A stretch of 64,000 bases of DNA from Bacteroidetes bacterium HGW-Bacteroidetes-4 (GTDB lineage: Bacteria > Bacteroidota > Bacteroidia > Bacteroidales > SZUA-534). Below the pieces are notes generated by a model, which saw only the letters and a list, made by a program, of their open reading frames with translations, did no database searches and was not told the origin of the DNA. The translations under genes and the position numbers were made by a program. Below are positions 20,210 to 29,943 of this stretch, one piece after another (the stretch's first letter is position 1; the number at the start of each line of letters is the position of its first letter). The stretch is from assembly GCA_002840905.1 (NCBI GenBank), contig PHDD01000025.1, positions 44,737 to 108,736 on the forward strand, in the 5' to 3' direction.

Positions 20210-20355
20210 TGTTGTTTTTTTGAGTTATCGTGAGTTTTTTTAGGGTTTTATCATTATTAATGATTGGTTTAGACTTCATTTTTAAAAAAAATTTATTTTT
20301 TCCCGCCACCGATTGAACGGGTTCAATCGTTATAAAATCATTCATTAAAGCTCTT

Positions 20356-21771
20356 CTACGCCCTAAGCGCGTTCATCACCTTCATTTTACGTATCCGTCG
20401 TAAAGGAATATAACAAGCTAAAAAAACCATCAGTAAAATTATTAAAGCCTGCCATGCAAAATACGCATCGAATCCGGCCGCAGGCATTAGTGCGTCCATT
20501 CCCATATCCTCATACATTTTGGCCATTTCGCCGGTAAATCGGTAGGGATGAAAATTATAATAATAAACCAATGGAGCCACGGCCATCATACCAAGAGCTG
20601 TTCCAATTATGCCAATAAATAACATCTCGATGACTAAAATGAGTATTAATTTGCTTTTACGCATACCGATGGCAACCATCACACCAAATTCCCGCTTCCG
20701 CTCGGCTATCATCATGAGTACCGTTCCTATAATTCCGAAAAAGATGATGAAATACAAAATGCCTAAAAACATTTGTCCGCTCTTATTATCGCTTTGAATT
20801 TGCTGTTCAAGGATTGGATTAATCTCCTTCCAGTTTTTTACCACAAATTTATTGGGATCGAGATTTGAAGTCAGGCGTTTCTGTACTTCAATCAGTTGAT
20901 CGTTATTGGTTAAATTCATCACCAGACAGGTCAGATTGTTAGGCATGTTTAAAAAATCCTGGGCTAAGGGTAGGGCCATGTAAACAAGCTTATTATCAAG
21001 GTCGGGTGAAAGTATTTTAACAAGTCCCTTAACCGGAAAAATTCCTGCTGCGGTTGCACCAAACTTACCCTGCCCCATTAAAATTATAGAGTCGCCCACA
21101 TCGACCTGTAAATAGTTTGCCAAACGACTTGAAACCAAAACACCATCATCGTCGGGTTTTAAGTATTGACCCGAATAAGAAGCGTGTGTTTCGAAAACCG
21201 GGTGATATTTCTCAAAATCTTCGGGTTTTAAGCCCAAATCAAGCGCAAGTCGATCCAGGTTGTGATACAATCCGGTTTCATTAAATTTTAGCAGCTCTAT
21301 TTGCTTTTTATCAAATGTGGTTTCATGCATTATCTTAGTTACAATTTCCGGAGTCAATCGGTATTTAACCAACAGGTGTTCCGGGTTGCTAACCTGAAGC
21401 TCCTGTACAGGATCGATTCCGGTAACCATTACCCCTTTGCTTTGGTGTCCACTGGATGCCAAAACAAACGCCTCTATACGTGGAACGGCAATGCTTATGC
21501 CTTCGGTTTGTTGAATGGTTTGGATTAGTTCTCCGGAATAATCCAAATAATTATCCAGCGACGGATCATCAAAATATTCCGGATTTTGAACTTGCAAATA
21601 GCCCGAGAATTTCTCAATGCTTTGATCAATCATGTGACCATATGTGCCTAACTGCATGGAGCGCATAATTAGTGCAAAAAAAACAGCAAAAAAAATGGAA
21701 GCTATCGTTATTGCTGTCCTGCGTTTGTTGCGCCAAATGTTTCGCCACGCGATGCTAATTAAATCTTTCAT
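20356..21771 (-). CDS. ABC transporter permease, FtsX/LolC family (first copy)
   Basis: The ATG at 21771 (MKDLISIAWRNIWRNKRRTA) is preferred over an in-frame ATG at 21804, because it matches its paralogue's N-terminus and has a purine-rich GGAACC stretch just upstream. The protein has about 471 residues: one N-terminal helix, a periplasmic domain, and three C-terminal helices with ERKREFGVMVAIGMRKSK and the ending PLRRIRKMKVMNALRA. It is paralogous to the next gene. The 146-base gap to that gene contains no credible ORF. Confidence 0.88.
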   Translation of the reverse strand: MKDLISIAWRNIWRNKRRTAITIASIFFAVFFALIMRSMQLGTYGHMIDQSIEKFSGYLQVQNPEYFDDPSLDNYLDYSGELIQTIQQTEGISIAVPRIEAFVLASSGHQSKGVMVTGIDPVQELQVSNPEHLLVKYRLTPEIVTKIMHETTFDKKQIELLKFNETGLYHNLDRLALDLGLKPEDFEKYHPVFETHASYSGQYLKPDDDGVLVSSRLANYLQVDVGDSIILMGQGKFGATAAGIFPVKGLVKILSPDLDNKLVYMALPLAQDFLNMPNNLTCLVMNLTNNDQLIEVQKRLTSNLDPNKFVVKNWKEINPILEQQIQSDNKSGQMFLGILYFIIFFGIIGTVLMMIAERKREFGVMVAIGMRKSKLILILVIEMLFIGIIGTALGMMAVAPLVYYYNFHPYRFTGEMAKMYEDMGMDALMPAAGFDAYFAWQALIILLMVFLACYIPLRRIRKMKVMNALRA

Positions 21772-21807
21772 AAGGGTTCCTGTTAATAAAAATCGGTTGC
21801 CCAATCA

Positions 21808-22554
21808 TTATCGAATACGTTTCATGTTTTGTTGCGAAAAAAAGCTTTCTTCAATGTCCACATTAAAGTCCATCGACTTAATGGTAATGATGGTTTTGTT
21901 TTCAGGCTCCTCGGCAGGAATAATTTCAATTACCGATGGTAGTTCCCGGCCATCAAAATTTTTAATTATTTTTCCTAATTCGGTGCGAACCAGGTAATTT
22001 TCCTCATCGTAGTATTCGCTTTTGAGCGAAACAAAAAGTTCTTTATCGACCCAGGTATAAACTTTGCCCCAAACAATAGTTGATTCCAATAGTGGAATCA
22101 TCTCAATTTTGAAGCACAGGCGTCCCTCAATGGTTTCTTCGCCCACAATTTTGTGATTGTAATCTTTAACAATGGATGATTGTTTAACCAAATCATCGTT
22201 GCTATAATCTGAACCCATCCACCCCTGTGACATCATGCTTGGAGGCAGTTTTATCATTCGATTAATTGCGGGGTTGTAACTCCAGATTTCGGAATTATAC
22301 TTCATAAATACCTGACCCTTATCGGAAGCCGGTGCTGTAACGTATGTCATAAAATAATTGCGTTCGAGCGACCAGTTCTTAAACTCTATGGTACGCGTGT
22401 ATTTTGGACGAACTATAGCCATGGACATTTCACTCCTATTAGAGTTTCCTTGCATTTTGTCGTCCATTTTTTTAATAACTTCAATGGCCGTTTGGCTAAA
22501 AACAAATACAGGAATCAAACAGTAAAATGTAAAAAATAAAAGGCTTCGCTTCAT
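21808..22554 (-). CDS. Outer-membrane lipoprotein-sorting protein (LolA-like)
   Basis: The 248-residue protein has a signal peptide (MKRSLLFFTFYCLIPVFVFS, then Q) and a LolA/LolB-fold region: MDDKMQGNSNRSEMSMAI, MKYNSEIWSYNPAINRMIKL, TYVTAPASDKGQVF, and late strands with TIVWGKVYTWVDKELF. This is the COG2834-type protein found with FtsX permeases in many Bacteroidetes. It probably carries lipid-modified cargo across the periplasm for the adjacent transporter. It sits between tetR and the permeases in one operon. Confidence 0.85.
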   Translation of the reverse strand: MKRSLLFFTFYCLIPVFVFSQTAIEVIKKMDDKMQGNSNRSEMSMAIVRPKYTRTIEFKNWSLERNYFMTYVTAPASDKGQVFMKYNSEIWSYNPAINRMIKLPPSMMSQGWMGSDYSNDDLVKQSSIVKDYNHKIVGEETIEGRLCFKIEMIPLLESTIVWGKVYTWVDKELFVSLKSEYYDEENYLVRTELGKIIKNFDGRELPSVIEIIPAEEPENKTIITIKSMDFNVDIEESFFSQQNMKRIR

Positions 22555-22585
22555 AATTGCTTTTTTAATATGTTTAATTACTCGT

Positions 22586-23236
22586 TTAGGTTAGCATGTA
22601 GCCAACGCTTTCGTCGAAATTGAAATTTAGGTTTTTTTCTTTCCGTTTGGGCTTTAAGAATAAATCTTTTAAGCGCTGCTTAAACCGAATAAGAACCTTA
22701 TTATTAAAAAAATGTGGAGCATAAACGTATTGTAATGTAAAGCCTTTATAAATTGAAGAGAAAAGCATGATATCGACTATCGGATCGTCGAACTCGCGGT
22801 TGGCAAAATAATCGAAAAACAACTTTTGATGCTTGGATAGTTTTGCCATAAAATCATCGCTTATAATAATTTCAAGTACATCCTGCTGCATAAAAATCTG
22901 GAAATAAAGTTTCCATTCTTTTGGATTATCGATGATTACATCCATAAAAGTATCGATAAAATGTGCCGCTTCCTCATCATCAATTTCCGCATCGTGGTTG
23001 GGATTTATTTGCTCCATTACTAATTCCATTATCTGATAAACAATGGTTTTAACCAGTTCGTCTTTGCTTTTAAAATAATTATAGGTTAAGCCCTTGGAAA
23101 TTTTTGCTTTTGTGGCTATTTGCTGCATGCTGGTGTTATGATATCCCTGATTGGCAAATAATTCCAAAGCCGCTTGAATTATTTGCGCTTTACGATTGTT
23201 TCTTAGAGCATTGTATTGCTTTTTTGTACGTGGCAT
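22586..23236 (-). CDS. TetR/AcrR-family transcriptional regulator
   Basis: The ATG at 23236 (MPRTKKQYNALRNNRKAQII) is chosen; a longer frame to 23302 adds 22 residues that do not resemble a TetR N-terminus. The helix-turn-helix is clear (ALELFANQGYHNTSMQQIAT, then AKISKGLTYNYFKSKDELV), followed by an all-helical ligand-binding domain. It is the first gene of the lolA-permease-ATPase-porin operon and most likely regulates it. An IS982 element ends about 90 bases upstream, so the native promoter may have been displaced. Confidence 0.9.
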   Translation of the reverse strand: MPRTKKQYNALRNNRKAQIIQAALELFANQGYHNTSMQQIATKAKISKGLTYNYFKSKDELVKTIVYQIMELVMEQINPNHDAEIDDEEAAHFIDTFMDVIIDNPKEWKLYFQIFMQQDVLEIIISDDFMAKLSKHQKLFFDYFANREFDDPIVDIMLFSSIYKGFTLQYVYAPHFFNNKVLIRFKQRLKDLFLKPKRKEKNLNFNFDESVGYMLT

Positions 23237-23328
23237 GTTTTTTTGAATGAACGGTTGGTCAAAGTTAAAAAAATTACCTTCATATATCCAAATGTTTTTC
23301 AATTAAATATATTCATCGGTGGTAAAAT

Positions 23329-24359
23329 AACGTGAGTTCGACCTAAGCAGCAATAGCTATTCGTTTATTGTCAATATTTTCCAGGTTTAATGATGGCTTT
23401 TTTTGCAAAAAACTATAGGCAATTAGACCAGAAACCAGGTTCGCTAGAAAATTATCAACGCTTCGATGTCTGGTGTGCTCAATCTGGCAAGTATTTTTGA
23501 GTTCATCATTCACCGATTCAATCAAGGCGCGCTTCCTCAATAATACTTTGTCGTGGATGTGCATTAAGCTGTTTTTCATATTTTTGCGAGGCTTTGTGAT
23601 TAAATGAATCCCATCAATAAACATTTCCTCAAACAAACTCTGGCTGATATATCCTTTGTCTCCAAACAGTTTTCCAAAGAGCCTTTTGTGGAAATTTTTG
23701 TCCTTCAATGGTTGCCTGTCGTCAGTATTTGCTGGGGTAAACAAGAAATCGATGATTTCTCCTTTGTCGTTGATAACAATATGTCGTTTGAAGCCGAAAA
23801 ACCACCCTATTGAACATTGTCCTTTGGTTGCCAGCTCTTTAAAAACTTTATTTTGACGCTTTCTCTTTATATGACAAGCTCTGATTGGGGTTGAATCGAT
23901 AAATGAAATACCGGAGCAGCTGCCCAGTCTATACCTTTTAAGGTAAATACACATAGGTAGAAAGGCTTTACGCTGCAACTCTACAAAACGGTTGTAAGAA
24001 ACAGTTACTGGAAATTCCGATTTCATGTGAGTTTGTACATAATTGATGTAGAAATGTTTAAGGTCCCGATATCGCATTAAATGAAATAGTATCATTATTG
24101 TAATAACTTCACTATCCGACATGGTAAATTTTCTATTTCGTTGCTTTTTAGGGCTTCCGCTTGTTAAAAGGTGTCCCTCCACGGTTATGCTAATTTCTTT
24201 ACAAAAATCATCCACAGAACAAAAAATTTCGGTAATTTTATCTATCATTTTATATAAAGGTTTTTGGTTGTTATATATTTAGTAATAAGTCACTTAAATA
24301 TAATCAAAAACCTTTTTTTATTCAAATATTTTTACCTTTTATTACATCGAACTTACGTT
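23329..24359 (-). mobile_element. IS982-family insertion sequence, complete
   Basis: The element is 1031 bp. Its ends are near-perfect 13-bp inverted repeats: AACGTGAGTTCGA at 23329-23341 and TCGAACTTACGTT at 24347-24359, with one mismatch. Both ends are flanked directly by AAAAT (23324-23328 and 24360-24364), a 5-bp target-site duplication. It carries one intact transposase gene and looks recently inserted. Confidence 0.9.
23343..24248 (-). CDS. IS982-family DDE transposase
   Basis: The intact 301-residue transposase has the expected catalytic triad context: first D in SFIDSTPIRACHIKRKR, second D in LFGDKGYIS, and E in RALIESVNDELKN. The N-terminal FCKEISITVEGHLL and the RKFTMSDSEVITI segment are typical of IS982. 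It is transcribed toward tetR, so read-through could affect the downstream operon. Confidence 0.93.
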   Translation of the reverse strand: MIDKITEIFCSVDDFCKEISITVEGHLLTSGSPKKQRNRKFTMSDSEVITIMILFHLMRYRDLKHFYINYVQTHMKSEFPVTVSYNRFVELQRKAFLPMCIYLKRYRLGSCSGISFIDSTPIRACHIKRKRQNKVFKELATKGQCSIGWFFGFKRHIVINDKGEIIDFLFTPANTDDRQPLKDKNFHKRLFGKLFGDKGYISQSLFEEMFIDGIHLITKPRKNMKNSLMHIHDKVLLRKRALIESVNDELKNTCQIEHTRHRSVDNFLANLVSGLIAYSFLQKKPSLNLENIDNKRIAIAA

Positions 24360-24619
24360 AAAATAATCAATTCACAATTTAAGTCCCGGCAAAGTCTTGC
24401 ACATAAAAAAATAAAAACTCCGTTGTTCTTTTTATTTAACCGGATTACTATTGCCTAACCATGCTCAGGAAAGAAAAGCATACCATCAAATCATGTAAAA
24501 GTCGCGGTTTGTAACATTCGCAGAAAAAATATATAGAAGAAAATTATTTCACTATTTTTGGACGGTCAAAAAATAAGCTTCTAACTTAATTTTCTTATTC
24601 GTCGAAACAACAATTAATT

Positions 24620-25582
24620 ATGTATATGGTATCTAAAAACCTGTTTAAGCTTCGCATTGAAGAACTACTGGCCATTGTCCTTTTTATTCCGATGGTGTTT
24701 TTTATGATTATATTTCACGATAAAGAGGGGTTTTATAAAAGCGACATCGATCGGTTGGTCGGCACGATGATAACCTTTGTTTTCTTTTTACTTATCCTTA
24801 AGATAAAAGACTTAAAAATTCTGCAGAAAAGCCCGATCACTCGTTGGTTAGCATCTTTTCTACAATTTTTGCGTGAAATTCTCCCCTTTGGTTTTTGTAT
24901 TTTAATTTATACCAACATGCACAATATGGTGCACCTTATAAATCCAAACGATGTAGATGAAACTTTAATAAAAATTGATGATTGGTTGTTGGGTTTCCAA
25001 CCGAGTGTTGCATTACAGGCTTTTATTTCAAAACCCTTGACCGATTACATGTTTTTTTCATACAGCATGTTTTTTGTTTATCCTATGCTGCTCCCGGCTA
25101 TTCTTTATTTTAGAGGAAATTACACCGCATTTAGAAAAACATTGGTTTCAATTATTCTTGCATTTTACGCCGGTTATATTGGGTATATCCTTTTTCCGGC
25201 TGTAGGACCAAAATATACATTAACAGAATTTTTCCACACCCATCTCGATGGAGGTATTATTGCTGATAAAATTGCCTTTGTTGTTGATTACAGCATTTCG
25301 CATCACACTCGTCGCGATTGCTTTCCAAGTCTTCATAACGGTATTACCATGTTATCCTTATTATTTGCCTTCAAATACCAACGTTGGTTTTTTTATGTCT
25401 TACTTCCCCTATCTTTATCCCTGTTTTTATCTACACTTTATCTGCGCTATCACTACTTTATCGACATGATTGCAGGATATGCTTTAGCCCTATTTATGTT
25501 ATATGTTGGTCCAAAAATAGAAACCTTCTGGAGTAAGAAAATGAAAGAACACAATAACATCGATTACTCGCACAAAAAGTAA
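24620..25582 (+). CDS. PAP2-superfamily membrane phosphatase/transferase (Aur1-like)
   Basis: The 320-residue protein has about six transmembrane segments and the PAP2 active-site motifs in Aur1-like form: HTRRDCFPSLHNG (motif 2, with the catalytic His) and YLRYHYFIDMIAG (motif 3). Related proteins remove or transfer phosphate headgroups on membrane lipids; some make inositol phosphoryl-ceramide. In a sphingolipid-making phylum that role is possible but not shown. The start at 24620 follows an AT-rich leader with a TATTTTTG (-7-like) at 24553-24560. Confidence 0.82.
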   Translation: MYMVSKNLFKLRIEELLAIVLFIPMVFFMIIFHDKEGFYKSDIDRLVGTMITFVFFLLILKIKDLKILQKSPITRWLASFLQFLREILPFGFCILIYTNMHNMVHLINPNDVDETLIKIDDWLLGFQPSVALQAFISKPLTDYMFFSYSMFFVYPMLLPAILYFRGNYTAFRKTLVSIILAFYAGYIGYILFPAVGPKYTLTEFFHTHLDGGIIADKIAFVVDYSISHHTRRDCFPSLHNGITMLSLLFAFKYQRWFFYVLLPLSLSLFLSTLYLRYHYFIDMIAGYALALFMLYVGPKIETFWSKKMKEHNNIDYSHKK

Positions 25583-25658
25583 GTCGTTAATTTTTGTTCA
25601 AAAAACACAGGAGTAAGTAAAAAAAACTTAAATTTGTTCAAAGCTAAAGCCAATAGGT

Positions 25659-26051
25659 ATGTTCAACAATTACAATTTTACGGGAAAAACCATATTAATA
25701 ACTGAAGACGAAAGAACCAACTATCTTTTTCTTGAGGCCTTACTCAAACGAACCGGAGCCACGCTTATCTGGGCCGAAACCGGAAAAACGGCTTTAGAAG
25801 CCATAAAGAATAGTCCTGAAATTAATTTGGTTTTAATGGATATAAAAATGCCAGAAATGAACGGCTATGAAGCAACCCGCGAAATAAAAAAATTGCGTCC
25901 TGAATTGCCAATAATTGCACAAACTGCTTATGCCCTTGCTGGTGAAAAAGAAAAAATTTTAAGTGCGGGCTGCGACGATTATTTATCTAAGCCAATTATG
26001 GGAAAAGTGCTTTTAGAAAAAATTGATATTTATCTAAAAAAGAGCAATTAA
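25659..26051 (+). CDS. Response regulator receiver protein (single domain)
   Basis: The 130-residue receiver domain has acidic residues E16/D17/E18 (ITEDERTN), phospho-acceptor D61 (VLMDIKMPEMNG), T89 (IAQTAYA) and K111 (LSKPI). This motif set is typical of receivers detached from hybrid histidine kinases. A TAAATTTG -7-like element at 25629-25636 lies 22 bases before the ATG. No kinase is adjacent, so its partner is unknown. A strong terminator follows. Confidence 0.9.
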   Translation: MFNNYNFTGKTILITEDERTNYLFLEALLKRTGATLIWAETGKTALEAIKNSPEINLVLMDIKMPEMNGYEATREIKKLRPELPIIAQTAYALAGEKEKILSAGCDDYLSKPIMGKVLLEKIDIYLKKSN

Positions 26052-26068
26052 CACAAAGTTATTTAAAC

Positions 26069-26107
26069 AAAAAAGGCCGGTTTAGTAGTAAAACCGGCCT
26101 TTTTTTA
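26069..26107. terminator. Bidirectional terminator between the receiver gene and typA
   Basis: A GC-rich stem (AAGGCCGGTTT and AAACCGGCCTT) around a short loop is flanked by A and T runs on its two sides, so it can stop transcription from both convergent genes. Its right edge overlaps the end of typA by a few bases. Confidence 0.9.
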
Positions 26108-27907
26108 TTGCGCGTTTTTCTGTCGTTTTCTATCGTGTTCGTTAAGTAAAATCTTACGCAAACGGATTGATTTTGGGGTGACTTCAACGTATTCGTCTTT
26201 TTGAATGTATTCCAAAGCTTCCTCTAAACTAAACCGAATGGGCGGAGCAATACTTACCTTGTCGTCGGAACCCGAGGCGCGCATGTTGGTTAGTTTTTTC
26301 GTTTTAGTAACATTTAAAACCAAATCGTCGGCACGAGTGCTTTCTCCAACCACCATACCGGCATAAACCTCCTCCTGCGGACCAACAAAAAACTTACCCC
26401 TATCCTGCAATTTGTTAATTGCATAGGCAAAAGTTGTCCCCCCTTCCATTGCAATTAATGAGCCGTTGGCCCGTTTAGGAATTTCACCTTTATATAATTC
26501 GTATTCAATGAAGCGATGAGAAATTACGGCCTCTCCCGCGGTTGCCGTTAGCATATTACTCGATAATCCGATAATTCCTCGTGAAGGTATTTTAAATTCA
26601 AGGTGTATGCGCTCTCCTTTTCGTTCCATATTAAGCAATTCTCCTTTTCGTTGAGTTGCCATTTCAATAGCACGACCTGAATATTCTTCGGGCAAATCAA
26701 TGGTTAATTGCTCTATTGGTTCGTGTTTTTCTCCGCCAATTTCTTTAATAATAACCTGAGGTTGTCCAACCTGAAGTTCATAACCTTCGCGGCGCATGGT
26801 TTCAATCAAAACCGATAAATGCAGTACTCCGCGGCCATATACATTATATGAATCAGAAGTGCTGGTGCGTTCAAGACGCATGGCCAGATTTTTTTCCAAT
26901 TCTTTTTCAAGCCGTTCCTTTAAGTGGCGCGAGGTAACAAACTTACCTTCTTTACCATAAAATGGTGAATCGTTAATGGTAAACAACATACTCATGGTGG
27001 GTTCATCAATGGCAATGGGATCGAGGGGTTCCGGATTTTCATAATCTGCAAGAGTGTCTCCAATGTCAAAACCATCTATTCCAATCATAGCGCAAATATC
27101 ACCAGCAGCAACCGATTCTACTTTTTTCCGTGCCATTCCTTCAAAAACATACAATTCTTTTATCCGGGTGCGAACAATGGAGCCATCGCGTTTACACAAA
27201 CTAAGCTGTTGTCCTGATTTAAATTCACCCCGATGCACCCTACCGATTGCTATACGACCCACATAAGACGAATAATCTAACGAAGTAATTAACATTTGAA
27301 CCGTACCTAAAGAAACTTTGGGTTCGGGAATGTGTTCAAGTATTGCATCAAGCAGTGGAATAATATCTGTTGATGGATTTTTAAAATCTTTAGCCATCCA
27401 ACCATTTTTAGCTGAGCCGTAAATAGTAGGAAAATCAAGTTGTTCTTCAGTAGCATCTAAACTAAACATAAGGTCAAAAACCGACTCGTAAACTTCTTCT
27501 GGTCTACAGTTGGGCTTGTCCACTTTGTTTATAACCACAATGGGTTTTAAACCCAAATGTATTGCTTTTTGTAAAACAAACCGGGTTTGTGGCATGGGAC
27601 CTTCGAAAGCGTCGACCAATAAGAGCACTCCATCGGCCATATTTAAAACCCGTTCAACTTCACCTCCAAAATCGGAGTGACCCGGGGTGTCGATTATATT
27701 AATTTTACAATTATTATAATTTACCGAAACGTTTTTTGAAAGAATGGTGATTCCTCGCTCCCGCTCCAGATCGTTGCTATCGAGAATTAAATCACCGGGT
27801 GTTTCATGGTCCTTAAACAGTTTTGTCTGCATAAGAATTTTGTCCACCAGGGTTGTTTTGCCATGATCGACATGGGCAATAATCGCAATGTTTCTAATGT
27901 TGTTCAT
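26105..27907 (-). CDS. typA: Ribosome-binding GTPase TypA/BipA
   Basis: This translational GTPase assists 50S assembly and stress adaptation. The 600-residue length is typical. GTPase motifs are all present: G1 AHVDHGKTT, G2 RGITI, G3 DTPGHSDF, G4 NKVDKP, G5 GSAKNGW. The later domains show the TypA-specific GRGVLHLSVLIETMRREG and the C-terminal RASGSDDKV. It is the last minus-strand gene before the convergent terminator. The gap upstream to mnmG holds two parS-like sites. Confidence 0.96.
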   Translation of the reverse strand: MNNIRNIAIIAHVDHGKTTLVDKILMQTKLFKDHETPGDLILDSNDLERERGITILSKNVSVNYNNCKINIIDTPGHSDFGGEVERVLNMADGVLLLVDAFEGPMPQTRFVLQKAIHLGLKPIVVINKVDKPNCRPEEVYESVFDLMFSLDATEEQLDFPTIYGSAKNGWMAKDFKNPSTDIIPLLDAILEHIPEPKVSLGTVQMLITSLDYSSYVGRIAIGRVHRGEFKSGQQLSLCKRDGSIVRTRIKELYVFEGMARKKVESVAAGDICAMIGIDGFDIGDTLADYENPEPLDPIAIDEPTMSMLFTINDSPFYGKEGKFVTSRHLKERLEKELEKNLAMRLERTSTSDSYNVYGRGVLHLSVLIETMRREGYELQVGQPQVIIKEIGGEKHEPIEQLTIDLPEEYSGRAIEMATQRKGELLNMERKGERIHLEFKIPSRGIIGLSSNMLTATAGEAVISHRFIEYELYKGEIPKRANGSLIAMEGGTTFAYAINKLQDRGKFFVGPQEEVYAGMVVGESTRADDLVLNVTKTKKLTNMRASGSDDKVSIAPPIRFSLEEALEYIQKDEYVEVTPKSIRLRKILLNEHDRKRQKNAQ

Positions 27908-28001
27908 ATATTTAATCCGTAATTTATAAGATTCTGGCTTGAATTTTTACTTTAGCTCGCGCTTTTTTGCTTAACTTTTCTTAGGTGGTGTTAATGTTTT
28001 T

Positions 28002-28015
28002 GTTCCACGTGGAAC
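28002..28015. promoter_or_regulatory. parS-like palindrome 1 (candidate ParB-binding site)
   Basis: GTTCCACGTGGAAC is a perfect 14-bp palindrome identical to the parS core reported for Myxococcus and close to the general parS consensus. It lies in the intergenic gap between mnmG and typA, 51 bases from an identical copy. Confidence 0.8.
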
Positions 28016-28052
28016 CTTTGTTATAATTGTTGTGTTGTTTTCGTGGTTTTGT

Positions 28053-28066
28053 GTTCCACGTGGAAC
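28053..28066. promoter_or_regulatory. parS-like palindrome 2 (candidate ParB-binding site)
   Basis: This is the second perfect GTTCCACGTGGAAC. With the flanking T and A it forms a 16-bp palindrome (TGTTCCACGTGGAACA). It ends 2 bases before the mnmG stop. Confidence 0.8.
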
Positions 28067-28068
28067 AA

Positions 28069-29943
28069 TTACCTTCCAAAACTGATAAGCAGCACGTTTA
28101 TGTCGGACGGGCTAATTCCCGGAATTCTTGCGGCTTGTCCAATAGTTTCGGGTTTAATGGCTCCTAATTTTTGTCTTGCTTCGGTTGATATAGAGGTAAA
28201 TTTGTTGTAGTTAATGTTTTTAGGGATGTTTAGGCGCTCAAGTTTTATTATTTTTTCTGCTATTTGTCGTTCTCTAATAAGATATCCTTGGTATTTCATG
28301 GAAATTTCTGCTCCCTCAATTATATCGTTTCTCTGGGATTTAAATTGATCGCAAAATATTTTAAGTGGTTCAAAGCTGTTGATAAGGGCGTTGATTGAAA
28401 TGTCGGGCCGTCCTATTAAATTAATTAATTTATAGGATTGTTTTAGTGGTGATGAATTAATGCTTGTCAAATACTCGTTAATATCATTGGGGCGAATGCT
28501 TGTTTCTTCAAAATAAGAAATTAATTCATCGATGGCTTTCTTTTTATATTGAACTCTATCAAGCCTTTCTTTTGAAGCCAGGCCAATATTATATGCTTTT
28601 TCCGTAAGCCTTATGTCTGCATTATCTTGTCGTAATAAAATGCGGTACTCTGCTCTGCTTGTAAACATTCTGTAGGGTTCGTCAACACCTTTTGTGATTA
28701 GGTCGTCAATTAAAACACCAATGTATGCTTCGTCGCGCGATAGTGTAAACGCTTCTTTGTTCTGCGATTTTAATGCGGCGTTTATTCCAGCGATTAGACC
28801 CTGAGCTCCTGCTTCTTCATATCCCGTTGTTCCATTGATTTGTCCTGCAAAAAATAGATTTTCTATTAATTTAGTTTCAAGCGTTCTCTTCAATTGTGTC
28901 GGATCAAAATAATCGTACTCTATGGCGTAACCGGGACGAAATATCTGTACGTTTTCTAACCCGGCTATTTTTCGTAAGGCTTCGAGTTGTACTTTCCAGG
29001 GCAGGCTGCTCGAAAAACCATTTATATAATATTCTTCTGTGTTGAATCCTTCGGGTTCTAAAAATAATTGATGACTATTTTTATCGGCAAAAGTTACAAC
29101 TTTATCCTCGATGCTTGGACAATACCGAGGTCCAATGCTTTGAATGGTTCCGTTAAATAGCGGGCTGAATTCAAATTTTTCTCTTAGTGTGTCGTGAACG
29201 GCCGGGTTTGTGTGAGCTATAAAACATGAACGTTGTTTCTCTAATGTGTTGTCAGAATTATAATAGGAGAAAAATCCCGGGTTATCATCACCTTTTTGTT
29301 CAACTAATTTAGAAAAGTCGATGGAACGGCCATCAAGGCGCGCAGGTGTTCCGGTTTTCATTCGTCCGGTTTTGAACCCAGCATTAAACATCTTTTCAGT
29401 AAGCCCTCCGGAAGAAGGTTCAGCCATTCTTCCTCCGTTTATTTGTGTTTGCCCAATATGGATTAAGCCATTCAAAAAAGTGCCGTTCGTTAGAATCACG
29501 GTTTTTGATTTAAAAGTAAACCCCATTTGAGTTATTACTCCTTTAACCATATTATCTTCAAGGATTATATCAACTACTTTATCCTGAAAAAAATCGAGCT
29601 TTTTAATTTTTTCAAGTTGTTTACGCCACTCCAACGAAAACATCATTCTGTCGCATTGTGCACGAGGGCTCCACATTGCCGGGCCTTTTGAGCGATTTAA
29701 CATCCTAAATTGAATGGTGGTTTTATCGGTCACTATACCTGTATATCCACCTAAAGCATCTATCTCTCGTACAATTTGTCCTTTAGCAATACCACCAATG
29801 GCCGGATTACACGACATTTGAGCAATTTTAGTCATGTCCATGGTAATGAGAAGCGTTGACGATCCTAAATTTGCAGCAGCAGCTGCTGCTTCACTTCCCG
29901 CATGTCCGGCACCAACAACAATTACATCATAGGTTTTAAGCAT
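28069..29943 (-). CDS. mnmG: tRNA uridine-5-carboxymethylaminomethyl modification enzyme MnmG
   Basis: MnmG (GidA), with MnmE, installs the cmnm5 group on wobble uridine-34 of several tRNAs using FAD, NADH and methylene-tetrahydrofolate. The 624-residue protein has the N-terminal dinucleotide fold (DVIVVGAGHAGSEAAAAAA), SCNPAIGGIAKGQIVREID, NGTFLNGLIHIG, the second conserved block GRPDISINAL, and the C-terminal helical domain (ARIPGISPSDINVLLI). Its start overlaps the end of ybeY by 8 bases. It is the last gene of the long nadA-mnmG gene string. Confidence 0.96.
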   Translation of the reverse strand: MLKTYDVIVVGAGHAGSEAAAAAANLGSSTLLITMDMTKIAQMSCNPAIGGIAKGQIVREIDALGGYTGIVTDKTTIQFRMLNRSKGPAMWSPRAQCDRMMFSLEWRKQLEKIKKLDFFQDKVVDIILEDNMVKGVITQMGFTFKSKTVILTNGTFLNGLIHIGQTQINGGRMAEPSSGGLTEKMFNAGFKTGRMKTGTPARLDGRSIDFSKLVEQKGDDNPGFFSYYNSDNTLEKQRSCFIAHTNPAVHDTLREKFEFSPLFNGTIQSIGPRYCPSIEDKVVTFADKNSHQLFLEPEGFNTEEYYINGFSSSLPWKVQLEALRKIAGLENVQIFRPGYAIEYDYFDPTQLKRTLETKLIENLFFAGQINGTTGYEEAGAQGLIAGINAALKSQNKEAFTLSRDEAYIGVLIDDLITKGVDEPYRMFTSRAEYRILLRQDNADIRLTEKAYNIGLASKERLDRVQYKKKAIDELISYFEETSIRPNDINEYLTSINSSPLKQSYKLINLIGRPDISINALINSFEPLKIFCDQFKSQRNDIIEGAEISMKYQGYLIRERQIAEKIIKLERLNIPKNINYNKFTSISTEARQKLGAIKPETIGQAARIPGISPSDINVLLISFGR

